Shown piece by piece: positions 16,973 through 24,832 of a stretch of 64,000 nucleotides of DNA. Both the position numbers and the translations under genes were made by a program. Source of the DNA: Actinomycetota bacterium (GTDB lineage Bacteria; Actinomycetota; Acidimicrobiia; IMCC26256; PALSA-610). Below the pieces are notes generated by a model, which saw nothing but the letters and a program-made list of their open reading frames with translations, did no database searches and was not told the DNA's origin. The number at the start of each line of letters is the position of its first letter. Positions within the stretch are counted from its first letter, which is position 1. The DNA lies in contig PLBO01000082.1 in NCBI GenBank assembly GCA_003134555.1, positions 387 through 64,386 on the forward strand. Direction: 5' to 3'.

Positions 16973-17260
16973 CCCCGCGGCAGTGACGAAGGTCACCCGA
17001 ACGGGTAGTTGTGGATTACCACGCTCCGTGGTACAACGTATACACAACGGGGTCGCCCGGGTGGGCGAAATGCAATGCCGGGAGGCGGCAACCGTGTGGC
17101 AAGGTGCGACGAGCGCTGGGCTGGCGTAAACGCTGCACACCCGGGGAAGCGAAGATCCGTCGGCTGAAGTTGGTCGCTGCGCCGAGCGGGGAGCCAGAGC
17201 GAACCCACCCCCGGGAGCCACGCAGGTCCGCGCTTCGGACCTGACCCGTAACCTGAGGTC
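16973..17260 (+). other. Long structured-looking leader upstream of moaA
   Basis: These 288 bp are non-coding and rich in short complementary GC blocks. They end in a perfect hairpin, GGTCCG-CGCTT-CGGACC (about 17225-17241), just before the moaA start region. A cis-acting RNA such as a Moco-sensing leader is possible from position alone; I could not match any riboswitch consensus by eye. Near its 5' end is TGTGGATTACCACGCTCCGTGGTA, split here as TACCACG and CGTGGTA, another small stem. Confidence 0.3.
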
Positions 17261-18280
17261 GTGACGACCCGCGCCATGCCGGTTCCCCTGATCGATCCGT
17301 TCGCGCGCCGCGTCAAGGATCTGCGGGTCTCGATCACCGATCGCTGCAACTTCCGCTGCGCCTACTGCATGCCCGAGGAAGGGATGCAGTGGCTGCCCCG
17401 CGAGGAGTTGCTGACCTACGAGGAGATCGCCCGGATCGCGCGGGTCTGCGTGGAGCGCTACGGCTTCGAGGCGATCCGTCTCACCGGCGGCGAGCCGCTC
17501 GTGCGCGCGCACGTGACGCGTCTCGTGCAACTGCTCGCGCCGCTCGGCGTCGACATCGCGATGACGACGAACGGCGTGCGGTTGCCCGAGCTCGCGCACG
17601 ATCTCGCGCAGGCGGGGCTTCGCCGCATCAACGTCTCGCTCGATTCGCTGCAGCGCGAGCGCTTCTTCGCGCTCACCAAGCGCGACGAGCTCGACCGCGT
17701 GTTGGCCGGGATCGACGCCGCGCTCCTTGCCGGACTGACGCCGGTCAAGGTGAACGCGGTGGTCATGCGCGGGATCAACGACGACGAGGTCGTCGACCTT
17801 GCGCGCTTCGGTCGCGACAAGGGCGTGGGCGTGCGCTTCATCGAGTTCATGCCACTCGACGCGCAGGGGGAGTGGAGTCACGACAAGGTCGTTCCCGCGC
17901 GCGAGATTCTCGATCGGATCGACGCGGTGTTCCCGCTCGAGCCGGGTGATCCCGACCATGTCGAACCCGCGGAGCGTTACGTGTTCCGCGACGGTGTGGG
18001 CGATGTCGGCGTGATCTCCAGCGTCAGCGAACCGTTCTGTGACAACTGCGACCGCGTGCGCGTGACCGCCGAGGGGCAGTTCCGGACGTGTCTGTTCGCG
18101 CTCGACGAGACCGACCTTCGGGTGGTCTTGCGCGCCGGTCGCGGCCTCGACGAGTCCGACCTCGACGACCGGCTCGCGACCGCGATCGAGGGCGCGGTCG
18201 CCACCAAGTGGGCCGGACACCGGATCGGTCAGGTCGACTTCATACGGCCCGATCGATCGATGAGCCAGATCGGCGGCTGA
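17261..18280 (+). CDS. moaA: GTP 3',8-cyclase MoaA (radical SAM)
   Basis: This 339-residue radical-SAM enzyme converts GTP to the 3',8-cyclo intermediate in the first step of molybdenum-cofactor synthesis with MoaC. It has the N-terminal 4Fe-4S motif CNFRCAYC, the SAM motif RLTGGEPLVR, and the C-terminal second cluster FCDNCDRVRVTAEGQFRTCLF. The C-terminus ends in Gly-Gly, as required for MoaA activity. The GTG at 17261 is preceded by GAGG. moaC follows after 69 bp. Confidence 0.95.
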   Translation: MTTRAMPVPLIDPFARRVKDLRVSITDRCNFRCAYCMPEEGMQWLPREELLTYEEIARIARVCVERYGFEAIRLTGGEPLVRAHVTRLVQLLAPLGVDIAMTTNGVRLPELAHDLAQAGLRRINVSLDSLQRERFFALTKRDELDRVLAGIDAALLAGLTPVKVNAVVMRGINDDEVVDLARFGRDKGVGVRFIEFMPLDAQGEWSHDKVVPAREILDRIDAVFPLEPGDPDHVEPAERYVFRDGVGDVGVISSVSEPFCDNCDRVRVTAEGQFRTCLFALDETDLRVVLRAGRGLDESDLDDRLATAIEGAVATKWAGHRIGQVDFIRPDRSMSQIGG

Positions 18281-18349
18281 GAGCCCGGAGGGTTCTCCGC
18301 GACCGGGTCCGGTCGTGCATTTCTCCTGGTGCACCTACACTTCTCGCCC

Positions 18350-18850
18350 ATGCCTGCAGAGTTCACGCATCTCGATCCGCTCGGCCGGGCCCGCATGGTC
18401 GATGTCACGGCCAAGGAACCGAGTCACCGTCGGGCGGTCGCCCGGTGCCGGGTGCACATGGAGGCCGAGACCGCCTCGAAGATCGCCGCGGGGATGATCT
18501 CGAAGGGTGACGTGCTCGCCGTGGCCCGCGTCGCCGGGATCCAGGCGGCCAAGCAGACGCCGTTCCTGCTCCCGCTGTGTCACCCGTTGCTCGTCGGCGC
18601 GGTGCTCGTGAATTTCCGGCTCGAGGACACATATGTCGAGGTCGAGGCCAATGTCGACACCGTCGATCGCACGGGCGTCGAGATGGAGGCCATGACCGCT
18701 GCGGGTGTTGCTGCGCTCACCATCTACGACATGTGCAAGTCGATCGACCGTTCGATGACCATCGGTGACCTCGCGCTCTGGGAGAAGACGGGCGGACGCT
18801 CCGGGACATGGCGTCGGCAATCCGACGGTTCCGACGAATTCGGTTTCTGA
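18350..18850 (+). CDS. moaC: Cyclic pyranopterin monophosphate synthase MoaC
   Basis: This 166-residue MoaC has MVDVTAKEPSHRRAVA, the active-site segment LLPLCHPLLVGAV, and VEANVDTVDRTGVEMEAMTAAGVAALTIYDMCKSID, the canonical substrate-binding blocks. It completes the MoaA reaction to cPMP. The ATG at 18350 (MPAEFTHLD) is used because family conservation begins there; an upstream ATG at 18329 is in frame. An EcoRI-like GAATTC repeat flanks the stop but nothing functional is evident. Confidence 0.95.
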   Translation: MPAEFTHLDPLGRARMVDVTAKEPSHRRAVARCRVHMEAETASKIAAGMISKGDVLAVARVAGIQAAKQTPFLLPLCHPLLVGAVLVNFRLEDTYVEVEANVDTVDRTGVEMEAMTAAGVAALTIYDMCKSIDRSMTIGDLALWEKTGGRSGTWRRQSDGSDEFGF

Positions 18851-19058
18851 GAGCTCGTCGAATTCTGACGATCTCACAACCGTGTAACGACGCGGGCTCG
18901 CACCGACAACGTGTCGGGTTGTCTGTCCGTTACGCGCCCAAAGTACCCGCTACAAGTTGTCCTGCCGTTTCGAAATCGCCAGACTGCACCGGCGACGATC
19001 CACCACTCGATCGTCATGCGTTGTTACCGTCGTCGGACACAAAGGTGGTCGAGAGGTC

Positions 19059-19499
19059 TTGACACTCGTGGTCCTGGTCATCCTCGCTGCACTCTGGGCG
19101 GTCGTGTTGTTGCCGCCCCTGCTGCGATCCCGTGCGGAGCGGGCGAACGACTCGATCGGTGATTTCAATTACCGACTCGATGTCCTCGGTCGCACGAATG
19201 GCGCGCTCAACGGCCCCGGCGCGCGACCGCGTGTGATGCCGGGTCAACGGGCGGCCAAGCGTCGCCGTGACGTATTGCGCGCGTTTCTCGGCGTGGTCGG
19301 TGGGCTCGGGTTACTCGCGATGGCGACGAACGCGAGCATTGTCTGGGCATTGTTCCTCGTATCCGCGCTCGCGTTCGGCGCCTTCGGTGCGTTGTGGGCG
19401 TGGGCGCGTTCGGTGCAGGTCGAGCGTTTGCTCAAGGTGCGTTCGATGCAGCGGCAGCCCGCACCCGACTGGGTGTTGCGGCGCGCGGCGTCGTCGTAG
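19059..19499 (+). CDS. Membrane protein resembling divisome protein SepX/GlpR
   Basis: This protein of about 146 residues has an N-terminal hydrophobic segment running straight into LLPPLLRSRAERANDSIGDF, the opening characteristic of actinobacterial SepX/GlpR-like proteins. Two further transmembrane helices lie near residues 75-120 (VLRAFLGVVGGLGLLAM, ASIVWALFLVSALAFGAFGALWAW). A TTG at 19059 or a GTG at 19068 are the possible starts, with GAGAGG upstream favouring the GTG spacing. SepX acts with FtsZ in Streptomyces; here the assignment is by topology and opening motif only. The translin-family gene follows by 32 bp. Confidence 0.6.
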   Translation: MTLVVLVILAALWAVVLLPPLLRSRAERANDSIGDFNYRLDVLGRTNGALNGPGARPRVMPGQRAAKRRRDVLRAFLGVVGGLGLLAMATNASIVWALFLVSALAFGAFGALWAWARSVQVERLLKVRSMQRQPAPDWVLRRAASS

Positions 19500-19531
19500 T
19501 CGATTCCATCTTGCGGTCGTAACATCCCAGC

Positions 19532-20173
19532 GTGGATCGCGGCCCGGAGATCGCAGCACTCGGCGAGTCTGCGCGCACTGCGTTCGAAGAGAAGCATCGC
19601 GCGCGCGAGATAACGATCACCGCGTCGCGACGCGCGATCCAGGCGTGCGCGGCATCCATCCGGTCGACGCACCGCGGCGAGTACGACGCGGCGGAAGCGC
19701 TCGCGTTGGAAGCGCGTGAACACTTGGCCGCGGCCGACGACGCGCTCGCTCACCAACCCGACGTGCGCACCGGTGGGCCGCTGAACGACGCGAAGAAGGA
19801 ACTGGCCGAAGCGTGGCTCACGCTCGCGCTCGTGCGCGATCTTCCGTTGCCGGGCCCGGTCGAGCTCGGTATCGAGATCGCTCCGTACTGCAACGGACTG
19901 GCCGAGGCCGCGAGCGAGCTCCGTCGTCAGCTCCTCGACCAGTTGCGCGCCGGCGAGCTGGCGCGCGCGGAAACCCTCATGCGCGCGATGGACGAGATCT
20001 ACTCGCTGCTCGTGACGATCGACTATCCCGACGGTGTCACCGGCGGGCTGCGGCGGACGACCGACGCGTTGCGCGCGGTGCTCGAGCGCACTCGCGGCGA
20101 CCTGACGACGGCGATGGTCGCGGCCCGCCTCCAGACCGCGATCGAGTCGGCGCAACGAGCCACTGATATCTAG
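19532..20173 (+). CDS. Translin-family protein
   Basis: This 213-residue all-helical protein ends with YSLLVTIDYPDGVTGGLRRTTDALRAVLERTRGDLTTA. This matches the translin/TRAX C-terminal signature (LDYP...GLRRKTD..R...E.TRGD.T). The N-terminal R..IR..H..E..EA..L pattern also fits. Eukaryotic translin-TRAX forms an RNA/DNA-binding octamer with RNase activity; archaeal and rare bacterial members are mostly uncharacterised. The GTG start gives VDRGPEIAALGES. It is the last chromosomal gene before the tRNA-Ala. Confidence 0.75.
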   Translation: MDRGPEIAALGESARTAFEEKHRAREITITASRRAIQACAASIRSTHRGEYDAAEALALEAREHLAAADDALAHQPDVRTGGPLNDAKKELAEAWLTLALVRDLPLPGPVELGIEIAPYCNGLAEAASELRRQLLDQLRAGELARAETLMRAMDEIYSLLVTIDYPDGVTGGLRRTTDALRAVLERTRGDLTTAMVAARLQTAIESAQRATDI

Positions 20174-20235
20174 GATTCGAGCCCGCAGCGTTGGGCGGCC
20201 CGACGAGGCTCCTTTGGTACGCTGGCTCCTCCTTC

Positions 20236-20311
20236 GGGGGTGTAGCTCAGCTGGTAGAGCGCTACGTTCGCAACGTAGAAGTCGGCGGTTCGAGTCCGCT
20301 CACCTCCACCA
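20236..20311 (+). tRNA. tRNA-Ala (anticodon CGC)
   Basis: This is a complete 76-nt cloverleaf with encoded CCA: acceptor GGGGGTG/CACCTCC, D-arm GCTC/GAGC, anticodon stem CTACG/CGTAG with loop TTCGCAA (anticodon CGC), and T-arm GGCGG/CCGCT with TTCGAGT. The acceptor carries the G3:U70 wobble, the universal alanine identity element. The 3' half is the integration site of the adjacent island, and the antisense strand encodes the last residues of the recombinase. Confidence 0.97.
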
Positions 20312-22043
20312 TGGCGGCCTTACTAGAACCCCCGACCGAAAGGGCGGTGACGAGTAGGTCGGCCTTGGTTTGATCGATCGCAGGTTCTGTGCGTCGGCGT
20401 TTGCCGACGCCGTGCTTGTCGATCGTGATCCTGATCTGAGCTTCGTGTAGCTCGGCGAAGGGTTCTCGTAGTACGTGGTCCGTGACCTCGTTGTCGTCGA
20501 TGTAGAGCTTCTCGAAGATCGCTTGGTTCAGAATGCGCCGGAACTTCGGGCCGGATTGGCGGTAGAGGTCCTCGGGGTCGTTGAGCAGCTCGAGCGCCGC
20601 CTCGATGAGGGCGGCGCCGACTTCCAAGCGGTCGTCGGTGCGTTCCAACTGTTCCGCGTACTTTTCTCGCTCGGCGCGGATCTTCCGTAGCCTTGCCCGC
20701 AGCTTGTCCTTCGGTCCGGAGGTATCACCGGCGAGGTCGAGGAGGTTGTCTTCCTGGCGATCGAGCTTGGCTACGTGCTCGGCGATCTGATCACGCAAAA
20801 GCTTCGCGGCCGTCGTCTGCCCGTCGAGAGTCTCGTGCAACTTGGCGCGTACGGCAGCGGCGAAGGCGTCGGTGAAGCGCACCGAGCGGTAGTGGCGGAC
20901 GACAGCGTCCTCGACATCGTCGATGTGGATGTAGCGCGTGTTGCAAGCACCGTCTTGCTTGCGGCTGCAGAAGAAGTAGAAGTACACGCCGCCTTGACGG
21001 CCGACAGAACGTTGAACGAGGAGGCGACTTTCGTGCCCTTCGTCGTGACATCTGCCGCACCAGATGCTGCCCTTGAGGTAGTGCGGGTGCTTGCGGAGGC
21101 GTTCCCCTGCGGCAGCGCGTGTTTCGAAGACGGTTTGAACGCGCTCGAAGAGGTCCTCGCTGATGAGCGGTTCATGGCGGCCCCGGTACATCTCCCCCTC
21201 GTAGGTGATGACACCCGCGTAGTAAGGATCACGCAGCATTTCCTGAATCTTCGACGTCGACACTTCACCCGCGGGATATCGACCCGGTCGAGTTACCAAG
21301 CCGCGGTCGGTGAGGGTGGCTTGCAGGCGTTCGATGGTGTATTCGCCGGTTGCGAAGAGCTCGAAGCCGAGTTTTACGAACGGTGCCCGTTCGGGATCGA
21401 TGGTGACGGTGCGGACTTCGCGGCCTTCGAAGCGTTCGCGGACGTTGACGTAGCCGAGTTTGGCGCGGCCGAGGGTGCCGCCTTTGCGGGCTTTCTCGCC
21501 CATTTTGTAGCGGATGTCGGCGCCGTCCTTGGCCGAGCGGAACTCGTTGAAAGAGGCCAGGATGCCATGCATCAGCTGGCCGACTGGGGTCTCGTCGATG
21601 CTCTCCGTCGCCGAAACCAACGTGACTTTGAACTTGCGGAGATTGACCAAGACCAGCGCGTCGTCGACGCGGTTGCGATTCATGCGCGACAACTCGTACA
21701 CGAGCACGTACTCGACGTCGCGCTCATTCTTGATCCGCTCCAGCATTGCTTGGAAGATTGGCCTCTGGTCCATGCGCGTCGCGCTGCGCCCAGGTTCGAT
21801 GTACTCGTCGATGATGTCGAGATCCATCTGCTCGGCCTTGCGCTGACAGGCTAAGCGCTGTGCCGGGATCGACAGACCTTCGGGGTCGTAGTCGGTGTTG
21901 ACCTGTGATGTCGTGCTGACTCGCAGGTAGAGCACGGCGCGGTTGCGACGCGTCGATCGCTCGTCGGGAGTCTTGATACGGATCAGGGCCCGCGCAGGGC
22001 CCTGATAAATGGATGGTTCATGCGGGGATGATTGCGGCGTCAT
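20262..22043 (-). CDS. Large serine recombinase (integrase/excisionase of the island)
   Basis: This 593-residue large serine recombinase has an N-terminal resolvase domain with the nucleophile serine in AVLYLRVSTTSQV (Ser about 43). The catalytic arginines follow (ELSRMNRNR...), then a recombinase domain (GRAKLGYV, DPYYAGVITYEGEMYRGRHEPLIS). The zinc ribbon is CGRCHDEGHE...CSRKQDGAC, and a coiled-coil segment lies at about 430-520. It catalyses attP x attB integration and, with a directionality factor, excision. The ATG at 22043 overlaps the ImmA stop. Its last ~16 codons, ending SGLEPPTSTLRT, are antisense to the tRNA, so the C-terminus is partly host-encoded in the integrated state. Confidence 0.93.
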   Translation of the reverse strand: MTPQSSPHEPSIYQGPARALIRIKTPDERSTRRNRAVLYLRVSTTSQVNTDYDPEGLSIPAQRLACQRKAEQMDLDIIDEYIEPGRSATRMDQRPIFQAMLERIKNERDVEYVLVYELSRMNRNRVDDALVLVNLRKFKVTLVSATESIDETPVGQLMHGILASFNEFRSAKDGADIRYKMGEKARKGGTLGRAKLGYVNVRERFEGREVRTVTIDPERAPFVKLGFELFATGEYTIERLQATLTDRGLVTRPGRYPAGEVSTSKIQEMLRDPYYAGVITYEGEMYRGRHEPLISEDLFERVQTVFETRAAAGERLRKHPHYLKGSIWCGRCHDEGHESRLLVQRSVGRQGGVYFYFFCSRKQDGACNTRYIHIDDVEDAVVRHYRSVRFTDAFAAAVRAKLHETLDGQTTAAKLLRDQIAEHVAKLDRQEDNLLDLAGDTSGPKDKLRARLRKIRAEREKYAEQLERTDDRLEVGAALIEAALELLNDPEDLYRQSGPKFRRILNQAIFEKLYIDDNEVTDHVLREPFAELHEAQIRITIDKHGVGKRRRTEPAIDQTKADLLVTALSVGGSSKAAMVEVSGLEPPTSTLRT

Positions 22044-22681
22044 GCCACCTTCTCCAGAAGCGGTGAACGTCGGAGGTAGGGGGTGGGGTCGCTCCTTACC
22101 TCGACGGCGCTTGACGGAAAACAGCGCTGCGTCTCGGGCGCCATGCCGAGTAGCCACAGTCGCACCGTTAACGCTTGAGATGAAACTCCGAACCGGCTCG
22201 CTGCAACCGACACTCGCTGGCCGGCGTCGAACCATTCGCGTTTGATCCACCGCTTGGGCATGAGCAGACACGCTGCGAACTGATCGGCAGCTCGCTCGGC
22301 ACGGTTGGCCGCATCGCGATCGTTCGCGACATCGCCGTAAAGGAAGTGCTTGGTGGTGTGATCGAGCACGTGCTTGAACTCATGCATCAAGCTGAAGCGC
22401 CGCCGCACGTACGGCTCGGTGGCGTTGAGGCTGATGAGCCACCGTCCGGATTCCCAGTGCGTCGCACCTGAGACCGGCAGATCCGGAGCGAGGCGTACCT
22501 CCATGCGTGGTAGTTCGGTGATGAGTTCGTTCGGCACCTGTGGGCTTGTGATGTCGAAGAGCTCGATGAGTCGGTTGGCTTGTAGCTCGGCCAGTCGGAG
22601 GGCCTCGGAGTAGGTCAAGCGTCGCTTCGGTACCAGGGCTCGCAGTGTGGCGAGCACACTGCCGCTGAGGTTGTTGTTCAT
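22040..22681 (-). CDS. ImmA/IrrE-family metallopeptidase
   Basis: This 213-residue zinc peptidase has the active-site helix SLMHEFKHVLDH (HExxH) and a downstream AERAADQFAACLLMP, the third-ligand region typical of ImmA/IrrE. A C-terminal helix-turn-helix-like segment (VSVAASRFGVSSQALTVRLWLLG) follows. In ICEBs1 and related elements, ImmA cleaves its partner Xre repressor to induce excision. Here the partner Xre gene is immediately upstream with a 4-nt ATGA overlap, and the recombinase is immediately downstream with another. The arrangement strongly supports an element-induction role. Confidence 0.9.
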   Translation of the reverse strand: MNNNLSGSVLATLRALVPKRRLTYSEALRLAELQANRLIELFDITSPQVPNELITELPRMEVRLAPDLPVSGATHWESGRWLISLNATEPYVRRRFSLMHEFKHVLDHTTKHFLYGDVANDRDAANRAERAADQFAACLLMPKRWIKREWFDAGQRVSVAASRFGVSSQALTVRLWLLGMAPETQRCFPSSAVEVRSDPTPYLRRSPLLEKVA

Positions 22682-23115
22682 GAGATCCCTCCTTTCGTTC
22701 TTGCCTTGGCAGTGCGCTTCGTTCGGGTCTCGGGTACCTCATCCTCGCCAGGTGCCGGACCAGTGAGGTCGACGCCGCGTTGCTTGGCGACCTTGGCGGC
22801 GTAGACCGAGATTGCCCTGACGTCGCCCTCGGACAGGTCGCGGTACTTCGTGCGCAGATAGGGGCTCAGATGTGGCAGGTCACTTGGCACGGCGTAGTCC
22901 GCCATCGCGTACAGGTCGGCGAGTTCCAGTCGCAGAGCTTCAGCGATGTCCGACAGCAGATTCGGGCGAGGCACCAGGTTCTCACCGCGTTCCAATCGCA
23001 CGATCGTGCTGTTCGGAACGTCGACGAGGTCACCGAGCTGACGCGTCGACAACTGCCGTCCTTCCCGGTGGCGGCGGAGATAACTTCCGAGCTTCTTGGC
23101 TTGTTGCGGCGTCAT
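22678..23115 (-). CDS. Xre-family repressor of the element
   Basis: This 145-residue regulator has a cro/cI-type helix-turn-helix, LSTRQLGDLVDVPNSTIVRLERGEN, at about residues 24-48. A linker (LYAMADYAVPSDLPHLSPYLRTKY) follows, of the type cleaved by ImmA in related systems, and then a basic tail. The ATG at 23115 has a good ribosome binding site (GAGGA). A palindrome GATGCGTGAACGCATC lies 40 bp upstream next to a TAAAAT -10, so it is probably autoregulated. The same half-sites recur before the transfer operon at 29.5 kb. Confidence 0.88.
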   Translation of the reverse strand: MTPQQAKKLGSYLRRHREGRQLSTRQLGDLVDVPNSTIVRLERGENLVPRPNLLSDIAEALRLELADLYAMADYAVPSDLPHLSPYLRTKYRDLSEGDVRAISVYAAKVAKQRGVDLTGPAPGEDEVPETRTKRTAKARTKGGIS

Positions 23116-23135
23116 GGTGTGGTCCTCGTTTCCTG

Positions 23136-23170
23136 ACTCCATTTTAACACACACGATGCGTGAACGCATC
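23136..23170 (-). promoter_or_regulatory. Promoter and palindromic operator of the xre-immA-recombinase operon
   Basis: The palindrome GATGCGT-GA-ACGCATC occupies 23155-23170. Reading leftwards, a TAAAAT -10 lies just downstream of it (about 23141-23146), so the operator covers the -35/spacer region. The half-sites are identical to those of the two operators at 29476-29491 and 29510-29525. Confidence 0.7.
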
Positions 23171-23309
23171 AGGTCGTTGACCATTCCACAACGCGGCGGC
23201 TCGGACGCCGATCGTGATTCCGTTCGCGTTTCTGTTGGAGAATCCACCGCTGATCCTGCCCCCGCGGGGACGCGAGATCCGACGCCGCCGACGACCGGCT
23301 TGCTGCGCA

Positions 23310-23981
23310 TCAGATCCTCCCATCGAACACCCATACGCCATGTTCCTGTTCGACGACGGCGATGTCGCCGCTGAGCACGAGGTCGTTGCCGAACGCCTCC
23401 GCGTCGATGTTCACGTAGGGCTGCAGCGATTCGGGAATGTGCTCCCCGATCAGTTGTTCGATGTCGAGATCGTCGAGGAGCAGCGTGGCGTAGTCGGCTT
23501 GCGATTCGTACTCGCCGAGGTAGGCGTCCTCGAAGTGTTCGAGCATGTCTGTGTCACGGTCACATCGCTCGGCCCAAGCTGCAAAAGCCAGCCCGTGTTC
23601 CGCGATGCCGTTCGCCACTCGGCTGATCCAGTCGAGTGAGTCGTATTCTCCGACTCGGTAGTAGCCGAAGCCTTCGAAGTCGTGAATCGCGAATTCTTCG
23701 GCCCGGGGATCGCTCGGTGAACGTGCGAGCATCTTTGTCACGGCCGTTCCCAGGTCGTCGACTTTTTGGGCGGCCGCGATCCACTCGCCGTGCAGGATCG
23801 CGGCGTTGTAGTCGGAGAGCGACGCAACGTAAATGCGTGGTGCGTCAGGCCGGAGCACTTCGTGTTCCTCGGCCGCGCTCGACAGGGCATCCAGCGCGTG
23901 CACTTCCTCGACTGGCGCGGCGCCGGTTGCTTCAGGTCGTTCGTTCAGTTGTGGTGGTAATTCCGTTCGTTCTCCTTCCAT
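23310..23981 (-). CDS. ardA: Antirestriction protein ArdA
   Basis: This 223-residue acidic protein has an extended acidic N-terminus followed by the ArdA core: RIYVASLSDYNAAILHGEWI, EEFAIHDFEGFG, NGIAEHGLAFAAWA, then FEDAYLGEYESQADYATLLLDDL. ArdA mimics B-form DNA and blocks type I restriction enzymes, protecting elements on entry. The ATG at 23981 is preceded by GAAGGA. It lies last in the leftward transfer gene block, between the Xre operon promoter and a small hypothetical gene. Notably, the same island encodes its own type I system, which ArdA might also inhibit. Confidence 0.92.
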   Translation of the reverse strand: MEGERTELPPQLNERPEATGAAPVEEVHALDALSSAAEEHEVLRPDAPRIYVASLSDYNAAILHGEWIAAAQKVDDLGTAVTKMLARSPSDPRAEEFAIHDFEGFGYYRVGEYDSLDWISRVANGIAEHGLAFAAWAERCDRDTDMLEHFEDAYLGEYESQADYATLLLDDLDIEQLIGEHIPESLQPYVNIDAEAFGNDLVLSGDIAVVEQEHGVWVFDGRI

Positions 23982-23984
23982 GGG

Positions 23985-24254
23985 TTAGTTGTCCTTCCGT
24001 GGTGGTCGACGGCAGCTGCCTTCGAGACGGTCGCCGCGCACCCCTGGGTGGTCACTCGTGTGCAATCGATCGGGCCGAAGACCGAGCCAATGATGGCGGA
24101 GTTCGACGGCGGGCTCGATTGCGGGGATGTCGGTCTCCGTCTGCGAACGGCGCTCGCCGATGCCGACGTGATGTTGGTGCACGAACAGCTGTAGCTGTTC
24201 GTATTCGATGCCGGTTGTTTCGGGTCCGGCTCCCATTTGTTGTTCTCCTTCCAT
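23985..24254 (-). CDS. Hypothetical protein
   Basis: This 89-residue polypeptide sits directly upstream of ardA with only a few bases between them. The ATG at 24254 has an excellent AAAGGAGG ribosome binding site; a second ATG six codons on also follows a GGAGA. The sequence (GIEYEQLQLFVHQHHVGIGERR) shows no domain that I recognise and becomes Arg/Asp-rich at the C-terminus. Expression signals and operon position support it more than composition does. Confidence 0.5.
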   Translation of the reverse strand: MEGEQQMGAGPETTGIEYEQLQLFVHQHHVGIGERRSQTETDIPAIEPAVELRHHWLGLRPDRLHTSDHPGVRGDRLEGSCRRPPRKDN

Positions 24255-24414
24255 GCGATCCTCCTTTCGTTCATGTGTGCTTCCTTGGTGGTGTGTTGCC
24301 GGGCGGGGAGAGTTCGAGAGTGAGGTTCAGCGTTCGCGGTCGGCGATCACTGGCTCTGCTCTCGACACTCCCCGGCCCGGGATTCCGATGGAGTCGCAGC
24401 GATCGGGAAGATCG

Positions 24415-24726
24415 CTACGAACGTGGGCTCTTCGGACGAGCAGCCTTCGACGCGGTGGCGTCACTTGGCTTGTCGGCGAAGAGATTGGCGATGGCATCTT
24501 GCCGTTGCTTGGATTCGGCCTCGATGGATTCGAGGACCGCTGCAGCGCGGCTGCCGAGCTCCTTGTCGGATCGCTTGGCTTCCAGATGTCCTGCGATGGC
24601 TTGCTGAATCTCAGCAGCGATCGAAGTCTCCTGAAGCCTTGCGATGACTTGGAGTTGAGCGTGGACGTCATCGTCCAGGCGGATGGCCAAGGTCTTGTAG
24701 CCCTTCGCCTTGTCAGTGGTACTCAT
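24415..24726 (-). CDS. Ribbon-helix-helix (CopG/Arc-like) DNA-binding protein
   Basis: This 103-residue protein contains YKTLAIRLDDDVHAQLQVIARLQETSIAAEIQQAIAGHL, a strand-helix-helix of the RHH type at residues 9-48. A charged helical tail ends in a basic SKAARPKSPRS stretch. Such proteins serve as plasmid repressors or relaxosome accessory factors. The ATG at 24726 follows GGGAGG. It is within the leftward operon downstream of the DNA methyltransferase gene. Confidence 0.8.
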   Translation of the reverse strand: MSTTDKAKGYKTLAIRLDDDVHAQLQVIARLQETSIAAEIQQAIAGHLEAKRSDKELGSRAAAVLESIEAESKQRQDAIANLFADKPSDATASKAARPKSPRS

Positions 24727-24832
24727 GTACTGACCTCCCTTTGTCCTCCTCGGTGGTGGTGCGACCGGCGAACCGTTCAAGTCGGTTCTCCCTTTCTGCT
24801 GGTGCAGATGGCCGCATGCCACCGACGAGAAC

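Noticed and set aside
16973..17260. c-di-AMP (ydaO-type) riboswitch before moaA
   Set aside because: Some GGGGA and GAACCC words occur, but the conserved order and spacing of that class are not met.
15971..18334. A 787-codon open frame antisense to moeA and moaA
   Set aside because: Same reason: mirrors the codon bias of conserved genes on the plus strand, and no motif is found.
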